A stretch of DNA of 64,000 nt, taken from positions 124,001-188,000 of the forward strand of contig NZ_JAKZAI010000008.1 in the NCBI RefSeq assembly GCF_023156235.1. The letters are read 5' to 3'. Under the pieces are notes generated by a model. It was not told where the DNA came from. It did not search any database and saw only the letters and a list, made by a program, of their open reading frames with translations. The DNA is from Marinobacter goseongensis. Lineage in GTDB: Bacteria > Pseudomonadota > Gammaproteobacteria > Pseudomonadales > Oleiphilaceae. Made by a program: the position numbers and the translations under genes. Of this stretch, positions 1 through 8,937 are shown in pieces (position 1 is the first letter of the stretch; each line of letters starts with the position of its first letter).

Positions 1-558
1 GATGGGACACCGTCGCAATCCCACGACGACAGCGCCGACACCCTGCCAACCCTGATCGGCGCAGACACCGCTGGCATGCTCCGGGATCTTCATCAGCGCT
101 CGATTTACCAGACCCGAGAGTCCGCCACCGAGGACCTTATCCGCACCATCGTGCAGCAATTGGTGCCGGACGAGTTACGGGTGCTGGCGCTGGTGTCCGA
201 TGAGGGGCCCCATGCCATGTGTCATCTGGATGTGGCCGGTCGCATGGGCAAACCCGGCTATCGCTTGCGGGGCCATCTGAGCCGGATAGGCCAGGAGTCC
301 GGGCTGATGCTGGCGCAGTGGGCACCCCACTACCTCAACCACATGATCCAACTGGGCCTGCTGGACACAGGACCGGTGGTGAAAACCCTCGAACGCAACT
401 ACGAAAGCATCGAGAACGGCCTCGCCGTGCGGGCGCTGGCCGCCGATATGGAGCGCCAGGCCGGCGCGAAGGTGCGGTTTCAGCGCCTGTCCTTCGCAAT
501 CTCCGATCTGGGCAAGACTCTCTGGGCGAAAGCCCTCGACTGCCGCGACAGCGACTAG
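1..558 (+). CDS. DUF4393 (Abi-alpha)-like protein, 5' end cut by window
   Basis: The reading frame is open from the first base, so the gene starts outside the window and only the C-terminal 185 codons are seen. The first Met in view (position 76) lies inside the protein. The visible part has an acidic, helical stretch with a pattern like 'LVPDELRVLALVSDEG', followed by a segment with several Tyr and Leu residues (WAPHYLNHMIQLGLL). This resembles DUF4393/Abi-alpha proteins, whose function is not well known. It ends 42 bp before the DUF445 gene on the same strand. The family call is a recollection of the pattern, not an alignment, so it is tentative; the coding call itself is firm. Confidence 0.55.
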   Translation, partial: DGTPSQSHDDSADTLPTLIGADTAGMLRDLHQRSIYQTRESATEDLIRTIVQQLVPDELRVLALVSDEGPHAMCHLDVAGRMGKPGYRLRGHLSRIGQESGLMLAQWAPHYLNHMIQLGLLDTGPVVKTLERNYESIENGLAVRALAADMERQAGAKVRFQRLSFAISDLGKTLWAKALDCRDSD

Positions 559-600
559 ACACCGGCCCAGACGGGCAAACAACAACGACTGGAAGTATGT

Positions 601-1824
601 ATGGAAGCGGTAGTAAATGACTTCGTGTCAAACCTCTGGCTGTATCTGTCGATGCCGGTGATCAGCGGGGCGGTGGGGTACGTCACCAACGTCATCGCCA
701 TCAAGATGATGTTCCAGCCGCTGGAGTTCGTGGGCAAGCCTCCGTTCCTGGGGTGGCAGGGCATCATTCCCCGGCGGGCGGCCAAGATGGCGGCGATTTC
801 CGTGGAGACCATCACCACGCACCTGATCACCCAGGAGGAGATTTTCTCCCGCCTCGATGCCGACAAGGTGGCCAGCGCCCTGGAACCGGCACTGAACGGC
901 ATGATCGAGGAAATTGTCGATCAGGTGATGCTGGAGTACGAGCCCAGGCTGTGGGAGTCGCTGCCGGAAGTGGTTAAGCGGCAGATCTACAAGCGGGTCA
1001 AACGTGATGCGCCACAACTGATCAATGACATCATGGCCCAGCTCAAGGTCAACATTTCCCAGATGTACGACCTGGAAGACATGGTGGTGACCAACCTCAG
1101 TCGCGACAAGGCTCTGCTGAACAAGATCTTCCAGGAGGTGGGGGCAACGGAGTTCCGCTTCATCGGGCGTTCGGGCCTGTATTTCGGCTTCCTGTTCGGT
1201 CTGGTGCAGATGGCGGTGTGGCTGTTTTTCCAGCAGGGCTGGCTGTTGCCGGCGTTCGGCCTGCTGGTGGGTTACGCCACCAACGCCATTGCCCTGCAGA
1301 TGATCTTCAATCCCAAGGAGCTGATGCGTATCGGGCCGTTCAATATCCAGGGTCTGTTCATGAAACGCCAGAATGAGGTGGCCAGCGACTACGGCCGCCT
1401 GGTGTCATCCTACGTGCTGACGCCGGCCAACATCATCGAGGGTATTCTGAAAGGACCCTACGCCGACAAGGTGTTCGATATGATCGGGCGGCACGTGCAG
1501 CGTGCGGTTGATGAGCAGACCAACCTGGCCAAACCGTTTGTGACCTTCGCGGTGGGCACCCAGACCTACCGGGACATGAAGGCCAGTGCGGTGAAGCGGC
1601 TGATCCAGCGTTTACCGGCGACCCTGAAACACATTGAAGACTACGCCGATGAGGCCCTCGACCTTGAGCACACTCTCTCGACCCGGCTGCAGAGCCTGAA
1701 ACCCACCGAGTTCGAAGGGATGCTCCGACCGGCTTTCGAGCAGGACGAGTGGATACTGATTGCCGTCGGTGCGGCGCTGGGTTGTCTGGTGGGGCTGTTC
1801 CAGCTGACCTTCATGTTCGGATAA
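601..1824 (+). CDS. DUF445 family membrane protein
   Basis: 407 residues. The N-terminus has a membrane segment with the DUF445 signature GYVTNVIAIKMMF (residues about 24-36), repeated near residue 224 as GYATNAIALQMIFNP after a hydrophobic stretch. A last hydrophobic segment closes the protein (about residues 388-406). This internal duplication and length are typical of the YheB/YjiN-like DUF445 family, cytoplasmic-membrane proteins without a settled role. A GGAAG lies about 8 bp before the ATG. The next two genes follow closely on the same strand, so the three may be co-transcribed. Confidence 0.85.
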   Translation: MEAVVNDFVSNLWLYLSMPVISGAVGYVTNVIAIKMMFQPLEFVGKPPFLGWQGIIPRRAAKMAAISVETITTHLITQEEIFSRLDADKVASALEPALNGMIEEIVDQVMLEYEPRLWESLPEVVKRQIYKRVKRDAPQLINDIMAQLKVNISQMYDLEDMVVTNLSRDKALLNKIFQEVGATEFRFIGRSGLYFGFLFGLVQMAVWLFFQQGWLLPAFGLLVGYATNAIALQMIFNPKELMRIGPFNIQGLFMKRQNEVASDYGRLVSSYVLTPANIIEGILKGPYADKVFDMIGRHVQRAVDEQTNLAKPFVTFAVGTQTYRDMKASAVKRLIQRLPATLKHIEDYADEALDLEHTLSTRLQSLKPTEFEGMLRPAFEQDEWILIAVGAALGCLVGLFQLTFMFG

Positions 1825-1848
1825 CAGCGCTGGCCCGGGGAAACCGCT

Positions 1849-2637
1849 ATGCCCATACAGATCACGATTCGCAAGACATGGCTGGCCATCGCTGGAACCG
1901 TGCTGACTCTGGCGCTGGTGCTGGGTGCCCTGGGCGCCTTCTGGCTGTGGAAAAACCTGGGTGCCGAATTGTTACTGCGTAACCAGCAGGCCAAGGTGGC
2001 GATTCCCGAGCCTATGGCCGTCGGCATCGATATTCTCGACAGCCTCGACATTGAGCTGGACACGGTGCTGTCCACCACGGTGCCGATCGACCAGACCCTG
2101 ACCCTGCCGATCCGGGATACCCTGAACGTGTCCGTGACCTTTGACAGTGCCGTGCCGATCCGCATGGTGGTGCCGTTGCGCCAGAATATCCTGCTGGACC
2201 AGACCATCGCGGTGGATGGCGAGGTGGAGGTCAAAGCACTGGGCCAGTGGTTCGAGTTGCCACTGCGGGGCGAACTGCCGGTGAAAGCGACTATTCCGCT
2301 GAACGAGGAGATCGAGATTGACCAGATGGTCGATCTCAAGTTCACCGCGCCGGCCCAGGTGGAGTTGCTGGACTCACTGGAGGTGCCGCTCAAAGTGGAC
2401 ATTGCCACGGACATCCCCCTGAAAACCCGCATGTCGGTGCCCGTGCGCTCTCGCATCAACGCCTACGCGACCATCCTCGAACCGGCGGACGCCCTGCTGG
2501 CGGAAATGGACCTGGAACTGCCGATTCGGGAGATTGGCCTGTCCTGGGCACCGAAAGAAGGCCCGGAGTCTGACAGTGGCGAACCCACCGCGCCCGGAGC
2601 GGAGATTGAGCCGACGTCAGAGCCCACCGCTCCATGA
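1849..2637 (+). CDS. Membrane-anchored beta-repeat protein, paralogue of next gene
   Basis: 262 residues, family not recognised. One N-terminal transmembrane helix (about residues 11-37) is followed by a regular alternation of short hydrophobic strands and VP/LP turns (VPIDQT, LPIRDT, VPIRMV, VPLRQN and so on), which suggests a periplasmic all-beta domain, possibly LEA/AsmA-like. The C-terminal 30 residues are Pro, Glu and Ser rich and look disordered. Its TGA overlaps the next ATG as ATGA, so the two are translationally coupled. The downstream protein has the same layout, so they are probably duplicated partners. Function is unknown; a cell-envelope role is inferred only from topology. Confidence 0.7.
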   Translation: MPIQITIRKTWLAIAGTVLTLALVLGALGAFWLWKNLGAELLLRNQQAKVAIPEPMAVGIDILDSLDIELDTVLSTTVPIDQTLTLPIRDTLNVSVTFDSAVPIRMVVPLRQNILLDQTIAVDGEVEVKALGQWFELPLRGELPVKATIPLNEEIEIDQMVDLKFTAPAQVELLDSLEVPLKVDIATDIPLKTRMSVPVRSRINAYATILEPADALLAEMDLELPIREIGLSWAPKEGPESDSGEPTAPGAEIEPTSEPTAP

Positions 2638-3350
2638 GTACCCTCGGGCGCTGGATCCTGTTCGGCTGGCTGTTTCTGTTGATCGTTGTGCTGGGACTTG
2701 CGGGTGGCTTTTTGTTGTACACCCGGGTGGTCATCGGGGTGTCGCTGACCGATCAGTTTGCATTGCTGCGGCTGCCGGCCGAGCTGCGCGTGGATGCCCA
2801 CACCGATCAGAACGCCGAGCTGACGTTACTGGGCCGGGTGGATGTGGAGGTGCCTTTTCGTCACGAAGCCCTTCCACTGCCGCTGAAAGGGCAGTACCGA
2901 ACTCACCTCGAACTGGATACCTGGGTGCCCCTGCGGATGGATATCCGCTACCGCGATACGTTGATGGTGGAGACCGACCTGGCAGTGTCTGCCGACACCG
3001 GCATGATCTATTCCTGGCTGCCGGAACTGCCGGTCAAGGGCGTATTGCCGGTGCGCTTCGCTTTGCCGGTAGACATTCTGGTGCCGGTGGAGACCATGGT
3101 GCAATTGCAGTTCAGTGGCCAGGTGCTGGCGGCGATCGATCAGGTGGTCACGCCGTCGGTGGACACGAAACTGACCACCACGCTGGACCTTGATCTCGAT
3201 ATTGAATCCCCGGTGCTGAATGGCTTTTCGGCCACGGTGATCCCGAAGGAGCGTTCCGTGCCGATCATTCTGGACGACTCGGTGCTCGAGCTTCCACTAC
3301 AGGATTTGGGGTTCTTCCGGGCGGGTGGCGGTCGCGTACCTATCCAGTAA
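2634..3350 (+). CDS. Membrane-anchored beta-repeat protein, paralogue of previous gene
   Basis: 238 residues. A hydrophobic helix occupies residues 7-32. The rest is rich in valine-leucine strands separated by VP/LP turns, such as VEVPFRH, LPLPLKG, VPLRMDI and LPVDILVPVETMV, matching the preceding gene in style. It starts within the upstream stop codon (ATGA). No family is recognised and no catalytic motif is visible. Presumably a periplasm-facing partner of its neighbour and perhaps of the DUF445 protein, since the three are consecutive. No gene follows for about 130 bp. Confidence 0.7.
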   Translation: MSTLGRWILFGWLFLLIVVLGLAGGFLLYTRVVIGVSLTDQFALLRLPAELRVDAHTDQNAELTLLGRVDVEVPFRHEALPLPLKGQYRTHLELDTWVPLRMDIRYRDTLMVETDLAVSADTGMIYSWLPELPVKGVLPVRFALPVDILVPVETMVQLQFSGQVLAAIDQVVTPSVDTKLTTTLDLDLDIESPVLNGFSATVIPKERSVPIILDDSVLELPLQDLGFFRAGGGRVPIQ

Positions 3351-3481
3351 GTGCTTTCCCAAACTGTCGTCTTTGCTTACAAATCGTTTCCCTAAACATA
3401 CTTTTTTCTACGCTGTTTTTCGGGTGGGCTGACTATACTCAAAGTTATGGACCGCTCAAATAATACACAGGGGAAGGCAAC

Positions 3482-4789
3482 ATGTTTGGCCGCCACCGCA
3501 TTGCAGAACTGACGCAAGAACTTGAAATCTCACGTAACGATTACACCAGGATGCGCCAGATCCTCGACGCCATCAGCGCTCAGGTTGGGTACATCGAGTT
3601 CAGCCGTTCCGGGATTGTGGAGGCTGCGAACGACAATCTGCTGGCACTGGTGGGTTATCAGCGCGAGGAGGTTGTTGGCAAACATCACCGCGCACTGTGT
3701 GATTCCCGCTATGCCGCCTCCCCCGAATACCTGCGTTTCTGGGAAGAGCTGGGGCGCGGTACGCCACAACAGGGCACCTTCCCCCGCTATGCCAAAGACG
3801 GTCGCCGGGTCTGGCTGGAGGCCACCTATTTCCCGGTCACCGGTGAGGACGGCAACATCTGTAAGGTGGTCAAGATCGCCTGGGATGCCACCGCCGCGCA
3901 GGACAGGGTCGCTGACGACACTGCGATGCTGACCGCCATCGACCGTTACATGGCGGTGATCAAGTTCACCCCGGACGGCGAGATACTGGAAGCGAACGAC
4001 AATTTCCTGTCCACCACCGGTTACAGCAAGGAAGAGATTCTTCACCAGCACCACAAGATGTTCTGCTTCGACGATTTTTATCGCGACAACCCGGACTTCT
4101 GGGGCCGGCTGGCCCGCGGCGAAAGCTTCTCCGGCCAGTTCGAGCGTAGAGAGAAGAACGGCAAGAGTATCTGGCTGGAGGCGACTTACAGCCCGGTGCT
4201 CGACGCGGACGGAACGGTCTACAAGGTCATCAAGTTTGCCGCCGACATCACCGCACGGGTAAACAGTGCCAAGGAGGCGGCCGAAATCGCCGCGTCCACC
4301 TCGGAAGAGACCTCGCAGATTGCAGCCGAGGCCAACCGTGCCCTGGCGGTGGCGGTGGAAACCTCGGAATCGACCCTGGCCGAGGTGGCCAGCGCCGCCG
4401 AGGTGAGCAGGGATCTTGAAGCCCAGGCGGAGCGGATTGGCAGTATCGTCAGCACCATCCGGTCGGTGGCCGATCAGACCAATCTGTTGGCGTTGAATGC
4501 GGCCATCGAGGCGGCCCGCGCCGGAGAGATGGGCCGTGGATTCGCCGTGGTGGCGGACGAGGTTCGTCAGTTGGCCGCCAAAACCGCCCAGTCCTTGGAA
4601 GAAATCTCGGCGGTGGTGTGCAAGAACAGCCAGCTGATCGGTTCTCTGCGCTCCAGCATGGACGGTGTCTCCGACCTGTCTCGCCGCAGCTCTGGCGAAA
4701 TCTCCAATGTGGCCACAGGTATCCAGGAGGTCGAAAAAGGCATGACCGACCTGGCGGCCGTGGTGGCGAGCCTGACCCGCAGCGAGTAA
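3482..4789 (+). CDS. Soluble methyl-accepting chemotaxis protein with two PAS domains
   Basis: 435 residues with no transmembrane segment. PAS domain 1 covers about residues 20-135 and PAS domain 2 about 143-255; each ends with the PAC-like WLEATY(F/S)PV motif. The C-terminal part is the MCP signalling hairpin with the conserved tip [19 protein letters not shown] and [13 protein letters not shown], which docks CheA and CheW. The signalling arm is short (about 175 residues), so this is a compact cytoplasmic receptor, similar in plan to Aer-like or BdlA-like energy/redox sensors. PAS ligand (haem, FAD or other) cannot be read from sequence. GGGGAAGG sits before the ATG. No che genes are nearby, so it is an orphan receptor. 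Confidence 0.9.
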   Translation: MFGRHRIAELTQELEISRNDYTRMRQILDAISAQVGYIEFSRSGIVEAANDNLLALVGYQREEVVGKHHRALCDSRYAASPEYLRFWEELGRGTPQQGTFPRYAKDGRRVWLEATYFPVTGEDGNICKVVKIAWDATAAQDRVADDTAMLTAIDRYMAVIKFTPDGEILEANDNFLSTTGYSKEEILHQHHKMFCFDDFYRDNPDFWGRLARGESFSGQFERREKNGKSIWLEATYSPVLDADGTVYKVIKFAADITARVNSAKEAAEIAASTSEETSQIAAEANRALAVAVETSESTLAEVASAAEVSRDLEAQAERIGSIVSTIRSVADQTNLLALNAAIEAARAGEMGRGFAVVADEVRQLAAKTAQSLEEISAVVCKNSQLIGSLRSSMDGVSDLSRRSSGEISNVATGIQEVEKGMTDLAAVVASLTRSE

Positions 4790-4805
4790 TAGCCGCAGGC
4801 CTCAC

Positions 4806-4839
4806 GTCGCCGGTTGCCATGCGTCTGGCCCCCGGCGAC
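4806..4839. terminator. Inverted repeat between converging genes
   Basis: GTCGCCGG (4806-4813) pairs perfectly with CCGGCGAC (4832-4839) across an 18-base loop. It lies between the chemoreceptor stop and the stop of the phnM remnant, which converge, so it may act as a two-way terminator. There is no T tract. Confidence 0.4.
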
Positions 4840-4843
4840 CGCA

Positions 4844-5789
4844 TCATCCCCTGCGGAACACCAGCCTGCCACCCACCAGCGTGGACTGCAGCGAGAGCGG
4901 TGAGCCGTCGAGTTCGCTCAACAGCAGCAGGTCGGCGTCGAAGCCGGGGGCGATCTGCCCCTTGCTGGCGCCAAGGCCGGCGGCTTTTGCAGGGTTCTCG
5001 CTGACCATCTTCCAGGCCTCCTCCAGCGGCAGCAGGTCGTGCTCCGCCGCGACAAACGGTGCGCGGAACAGGCTGGGGTAGTGGTAATCGCTGCACAGAA
5101 TGTCCACCAGATTCCCGGTAATGGCATCCCGCACACTGATGGCCCCGACATGGGAGCCCCCGCGCACCAGGTTGGGCGCGCCCATGAGTACGGCAACGCC
5201 GGCTTCCCGGCTGGCGCTCGCGGTTTCTGCATCCATGGGGAACTCCGCAATGGAGGTGCCGAGCACGCGATTACGCTCTACATCGTCGAGCCCGTGATCA
5301 TCATGGGACGACAGGCTGACTCCGGCTTGCCGTGCCTGCCGCGCCAGCTCTCCGGTCTGCCGGTCACCAAGGTCTCTCCGATTCTGCAGGCCCTCGAGAA
5401 ACCGTTGGGTTTCAGCGGCGTCCATGGTGACCCGGCGCCGCAGTCCTGCCAGGTAACGCTCGGTGGCGGCAGGGTTGTCCAGCTCGGGTAAGTGGTCGTT
5501 CAGCGACAGCATATGGACGCGCCCGTCTGCCAGCCAGCCCATCAGTTCTTCGTGAAGCTCGGTGTTTACCCGTTCATGACGAATGTGCACCCGTGCCTGA
5601 CAGCTGAATCGCGGCGACAGTGCCTCGAGTGCGAGCAGGAGCTCGCGCACAGTGTCGCGGCTGCGGGGGCCCGGCTCGAACCCATCGGTGATGCTGTAGT
5701 AAAACGTTGTTATGCCATTGGCAATGAGACTGGCATCGTTGGCGGCCAGGGCAAGGTCCAGTGGAAAGGTGGTACCGGCCCGCGGTTTG
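4844..5789 (-). pseudogene. phnM: phnM remnant, N-terminus deleted (C-P lyase diphosphatase)
   Basis: About 314 codons match PhnM, the alpha-D-ribose 1-methylphosphonate 5-triphosphate diphosphatase of the C-P lyase pathway (amidohydrolase fold). Visible family features are the ANDASLIANGITTFYYS segment, LSLNDHLPE, the SSHDD metal-site motif, FPMDAETASASREAG, MGAPNLVRGGSHVG and LCSDYH. The first 70 or so residues, with the N-terminal metal-binding HTD motif, are missing. Upstream of the PRAGTTFPLDL segment the frame reads into phnP sequence in the wrong phase. Loss of the amidohydrolase N-terminus should abolish activity. A shortened product from an internal start is possible but unlikely to work. 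Confidence 0.8.
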
Positions 5790-6146
5790 AGGCTGGAAAT
5801 CCAGAATGCCGGGATGCCGGAACAGGTCGGCACAGCCGTCGGGGTCGGGAGGGATGAGTACCGGAATCCGTGGGCCTTTGCCCCAGCGCAGGTGAAACAG
5901 CCCCTGCACATGATCCGGGTGAAAGTGGGTCAGCAGGATGGCGTCCAGTTCACCCGGGGCGAAGCGGGTGTGCAGATCCATCAGGCCGCCATCAATGAGA
6001 ATGCGGGTGTCGCCTGTCTCGATCAGGGCGGAGCAAGGCGCCCGTCTGAGGGCCGGATTCTCCGTGGCCAGCGTACAGGCTTCGCACCTGCAGCCGTAAA
6101 GCGGTACGCCACCGGCGGCACCGGTGCCGAGAAAGGTTATGCGCAT
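5790..6146 (-). pseudogene. phnP: phnP remnant, C-terminal half deleted
   Basis: The first 119 codons match PhnP, the metallo-beta-lactamase-fold phosphoribosyl cyclic phosphodiesterase of phosphonate breakdown. Clear features are MRITFLGTGAAGGVPLYGC, the zinc-binding CRCEAC motif and the LLTHFHPDH metal motif, ending at HPGILDFQP. After that the homology stops and the sequence becomes phnM in another frame (junction about 5787-5792). A full PhnP is about 250 residues, so half of the metal ligands and the C-terminus are gone. The frame runs on for about 70 unrelated codons to a stop at 5574. No other phn gene lies in the window. Confidence 0.8.
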
Positions 6147-6273
6147 GAGGGCTTCCAGACGTCAGGGAGCGAGGCAGGCTTGATGAGTTGCCAGCGCCAT
6201 GAATATCGCACAAGCCTAGCGGCGTGGAATGACTGTTTTGTGACAGCAGGAAGGTTGGGGGCGGGAGGTATTA

Positions 6274-6312
6274 CGGTCATCCTGCCCACCGGGAATGTGG
6301 ACAGGATGACCG
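6274..6312 (-). terminator. Strong hairpin after the isochorismatase-like gene
   Basis: CGGTCATCCTG (6274-6284) pairs with CAGGATGACCG (6302-6312), and CCAC/GTGG extends the stem inward, leaving a 7-base loop. It lies just after the stop of the minus-strand hydrolase, where a terminator is expected. Only a weak T-containing tail follows. Confidence 0.6.
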
Positions 6313-6316
6313 AGTA

Positions 6317-6937
6317 TCAGCCCTTCTGAGCGGTATAGCTTTGAATCAGGTTGGCGTAGTGGGGCAGGTGCTTGGCCAGGATGCCGCCAAAGCCCTCGAT
6401 GTCATTGCGCCAGTCGCGGTGCAGTTCACAGCCGACATTGAACCAGTTCATCAGCTGGGCACCGGCCTGCTCCATGCGGCTCCATGCGGCGTCCCGTGTG
6501 GTCAGGTTGAAGGTACCGGAGGCATCGGTCACCACGAAGACTTCGTAGCCTTCTTCCAATGCAGACAGGGTCGGGAAGGCCACGCACACGTCGGTCACCA
6601 CCCCGGCAATCAGCAGCTGTTTCTTGCCTGTTGCCTTGACGGCGTTGACAAACTCTTCGTTGTCCCACGCATTGATCTGGCCCGGGCGGGCGAAATAAGG
6701 CGCATCGGGGAACATCTCCTTCAGTTCCGGCACCATCGGGCCATTCGGGCCATCTTCGAAACTGGTGGTCAGAATGGTCGGGATGTCAAAGAACTTGGCA
6801 ATGTCTGCCAGCGCCAGCACGTTGTTCTTGAAGTCATCCGGCGAGAAATCCCGCACCAGTGACAACAGGCCGGACTGGTGATCGACCATCAGCAGTGCGA
6901 CATCGTCCTTGTTCAGTCGGTTGTATTTGAACGCCAT
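6317..6937 (-). CDS. YcaC-like isochorismatase-family cysteine hydrolase
   Basis: 206 residues, the normal size for YcaC-like hydrolases. The isochorismatase-fold catalytic triad is visible: Asp in LLMVDHQSG (about residue 19), a Lys in the VKATGKKQLL region or just before it, and Cys in AGVVTDVCVAFP (about residue 118). The cis-peptide motif VV-T before the Cys is also present. The substrate is unknown for this group. It is encoded downstream of the pirin gene on the same strand with a 75-bp gap that contains a GC-rich hairpin. A purine-rich GGAGAG lies before the ATG. Confidence 0.85.
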   Translation of the reverse strand: MAFKYNRLNKDDVALLMVDHQSGLLSLVRDFSPDDFKNNVLALADIAKFFDIPTILTTSFEDGPNGPMVPELKEMFPDAPYFARPGQINAWDNEEFVNAVKATGKKQLLIAGVVTDVCVAFPTLSALEEGYEVFVVTDASGTFNLTTRDAAWSRMEQAGAQLMNWFNVGCELHRDWRNDIEGFGGILAKHLPHYANLIQSYTAQKG

Positions 6938-6971
6938 GTTTACTCTCCTTTATTACGGTCATGTTGAGGTG

Positions 6972-6990
6972 CCCGGCAGAAGCTGCCGGG
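6972..6990. repeat. Intercistronic hairpin between pirin and hydrolase genes
   Basis: CCCGGCA (6972-6978) and TGCCGGG (6984-6990) form a perfect 7-bp stem with a 5-base loop. There is no T tract on either side, so it may stabilise or partly terminate the pirin transcript. Confidence 0.4.
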
Positions 6991-7012
6991 GTCTTGCCAG
7001 CAGGTTTCGCGG

Positions 7013-7885
7013 TTACCGTTGCTCCAGAGCGCCAAACCTGCCGTTCTGGAAGTCACGGATGGCTTCCTGAATCTCACCGGCTGTGTTCATGACAAAGGGG
7101 CCATGCCCCACAACCGGTTCGTTGATCGGTTCGCCACTGAGCACCAGGAGCCGGGCACTGTTGTTGGCCATCAGCTGGATGTCGGTGCCTTGTCGGTCAA
7201 AACTGACCAGTTCGGCGTCGCGAAGAACCGTGGTTCCGTTGACCTGAATCGTGCCCTTGAGCACCGCCAGAAACGCCGTGTCGCCTTCCGGCAAAGCCAG
7301 CGAGGTTTCGGCGCCGGCCTCCAGGGCGACATCCCAGACGTTGAGCGATGTGAAGGTTCGGGCGGGGCCGCGGTGGCCCAGATAGTCACCGGCGATAACT
7401 CTCAACTCGCCATTCAGGTGCTCCAGGGAAATCCTCGGAATATCCCGGTCCAACAGGGTCTGATACGCCGGCTTGGCATTCTTGTCACGGGCCGGCAGGT
7501 TGACCCAGAGCTGGACCATTTCCAGGGCACCGCCGCGCTCGGTGAAGGCGGGCGAGTGAAACTCCTCGTGCACGATGCCCGCGCCGGCGGTCATCCATTG
7601 CACATCGCCCTCAGCAATCAGCCCGCCACTGCCGGTGGAGTCGCGATGCTCCAGCTCGCCCTGGTAAACCAGGGTGACGGTTTCAAAGCCCTTGTGGGGA
7701 TGCTGGCCGACGCCACGCCGGTGGCTTGCCGGCGTGAAGTGCGCCGGTCCGGCGTAGTCGAGCAACAGGAAGGGGCTGATGTTGCCGGCGCCCATGCGGT
7801 CGTAGGAGAACAGCGAGCGCACCGGAAATCCGTTTCCCACCCAGTGACCACGGGGCGGGCTGTAGGTTGCCAGAATCTTTTTCAT
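7013..7885 (-). CDS. Pirin family protein
   Basis: 290 residues with the bicupin pirin fold. The metal-binding motif of the N-terminal cupin is seen as HPHKGFETVTLVYQGELEHRDSTG, followed by GDVQWMTAGAGIVHEEF, both classic pirin signatures. The frame could start upstream at 8023, but MKKILATYSPP at 7885 fits family N-termini and has GGAGAT 6 bp upstream. Bacterial pirins are Fe-cupins with proposed quercetinase or regulatory roles; the role here is not known. It is divergent from a LysR regulator, which is its likely controller. Confidence 0.9.
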   Translation of the reverse strand: MKKILATYSPPRGHWVGNGFPVRSLFSYDRMGAGNISPFLLLDYAGPAHFTPASHRRGVGQHPHKGFETVTLVYQGELEHRDSTGSGGLIAEGDVQWMTAGAGIVHEEFHSPAFTERGGALEMVQLWVNLPARDKNAKPAYQTLLDRDIPRISLEHLNGELRVIAGDYLGHRGPARTFTSLNVWDVALEAGAETSLALPEGDTAFLAVLKGTIQVNGTTVLRDAELVSFDRQGTDIQLMANNSARLLVLSGEPINEPVVGHGPFVMNTAGEIQEAIRDFQNGRFGALEQR

Positions 7886-7925
7886 TGCGATCTCCCATCC
7901 AGATCCGTCGACGCTGCGCCGATGT

Positions 7926-7942
7926 TCTATATTCAGCATAGA
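7926..7942. promoter_or_regulatory. LysR-type palindrome in the pirin/LysR gap
   Basis: TCTAT (7926-7930) and ATAGA (7938-7942) flank 7 bases, an inverted repeat with the T-N11-A form used by LysR regulators. TCTAT occurs twice more nearby, in the 7970-7995 stretch. It sits between the divergent pirin and LysR starts, so it is a likely operator for the adjacent regulator. Confidence 0.5.
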
Positions 7943-8009
7943 TGGGGAGCTCTGGCCCGGGTAGCCGGTAAAATCTATACTCAGTGTTCTATTTTCAGGA
8001 CGATGAACC

Positions 8010-8930
8010 ATGCAGGATCTCAACGACCTCTATTACTTCGTGCAGGTGGTCAATCACGGCGGCTTTGCTCCCGCCGGCAGAGCGCTGGGAGTGCCGAAAT
8101 CCAAGCTGAGCCGCCGGCTGGCGGTATTGGAGGATCGCCTGGACACCCGGCTGGTGAACCGTTCCACGAGGCGGTTCACCGTCACCGAGCTGGGGCAGGA
8201 CTACTATCGCCATTGTGTGGCCATGCTGACCGAGGCGGAGGCTGCGCAGGAGGTAATCGACCAGGCCCGGGCCGAGCCCCGGGGGGTGGTGAAACTGAGT
8301 TGTCCGCCGGGGCTGATCTACTTTCACGTGGGTCAGCTGTTGGTACGGTTTATGGCGGAGTACCCCGAGGTCAAAGTCGAAATTGATGCCACCAGCCGTC
8401 GCGTCGATGTGCTCAAGGAGGGTCTTGACCTGGCGCTACGGATTCGTTTCCCGCCCCTGGAAGACAGCGGGCTGACCATGAAAGTGCTGTCAAAGAGCCC
8501 GCAATGCCTGATGGCATCCCGGGACTTTTTCGATCACCGCGCCAAACCGGAAAGCCCCGCGGACCTGGCTAACCTGCCCAGCCTGGATTTTGAACAGCCG
8601 GACGGGAAACACGTTTGGTGTCTGGACGGTCCGGACAGTGCGGTTGCCCAGGTACACCACTCGCCGAGGCTGGTGACCGACGATGTCTTCACCCTGCGGC
8701 AGGCGGCGCTCGAAGGCCTGGGCGTGGTCCGCATGCCCCTGATTGTCGGGGGGCGGGATCTGGTGGAGGGGCGGCTGATCAACGTTCTGCCCGGATGGCA
8801 GCCCAGAGGCGGGATTCTCCACGCGGTGTTCCCCTCGCGGCGTGGGCTGTTGCCGGCGGTGAGGGCGTTGCTGGACTACCTGGCCAACTCCATGGACGAA
8901 GTGGATTTTTCGATGCTGGAGCCGGTCTGA
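8010..8930 (+). CDS. LysR family transcriptional regulator
   Basis: 306 residues. The N-terminal winged helix-turn-helix is clear: MQDLNDLYYFVQVVNHGGFAPAGRALGVPKSKLSRRLAVLEDRL with RSTRRFTVTELG. A LysR substrate-binding domain follows (about residues 90-295). The sequence resembles the YafC/DhcR-like regulators often found beside pirin or quinone-related genes. It is divergently transcribed from the pirin gene with 124 bp between starts, the usual layout for a LysR regulator acting on its neighbour. The inducer is not predictable. Confidence 0.9.
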   Translation: MQDLNDLYYFVQVVNHGGFAPAGRALGVPKSKLSRRLAVLEDRLDTRLVNRSTRRFTVTELGQDYYRHCVAMLTEAEAAQEVIDQARAEPRGVVKLSCPPGLIYFHVGQLLVRFMAEYPEVKVEIDATSRRVDVLKEGLDLALRIRFPPLEDSGLTMKVLSKSPQCLMASRDFFDHRAKPESPADLANLPSLDFEQPDGKHVWCLDGPDSAVAQVHHSPRLVTDDVFTLRQAALEGLGVVRMPLIVGGRDLVEGRLINVLPGWQPRGGILHAVFPSRRGLLPAVRALLDYLANSMDEVDFSMLEPV

Positions 8931-8937
8931 GGGTGGT

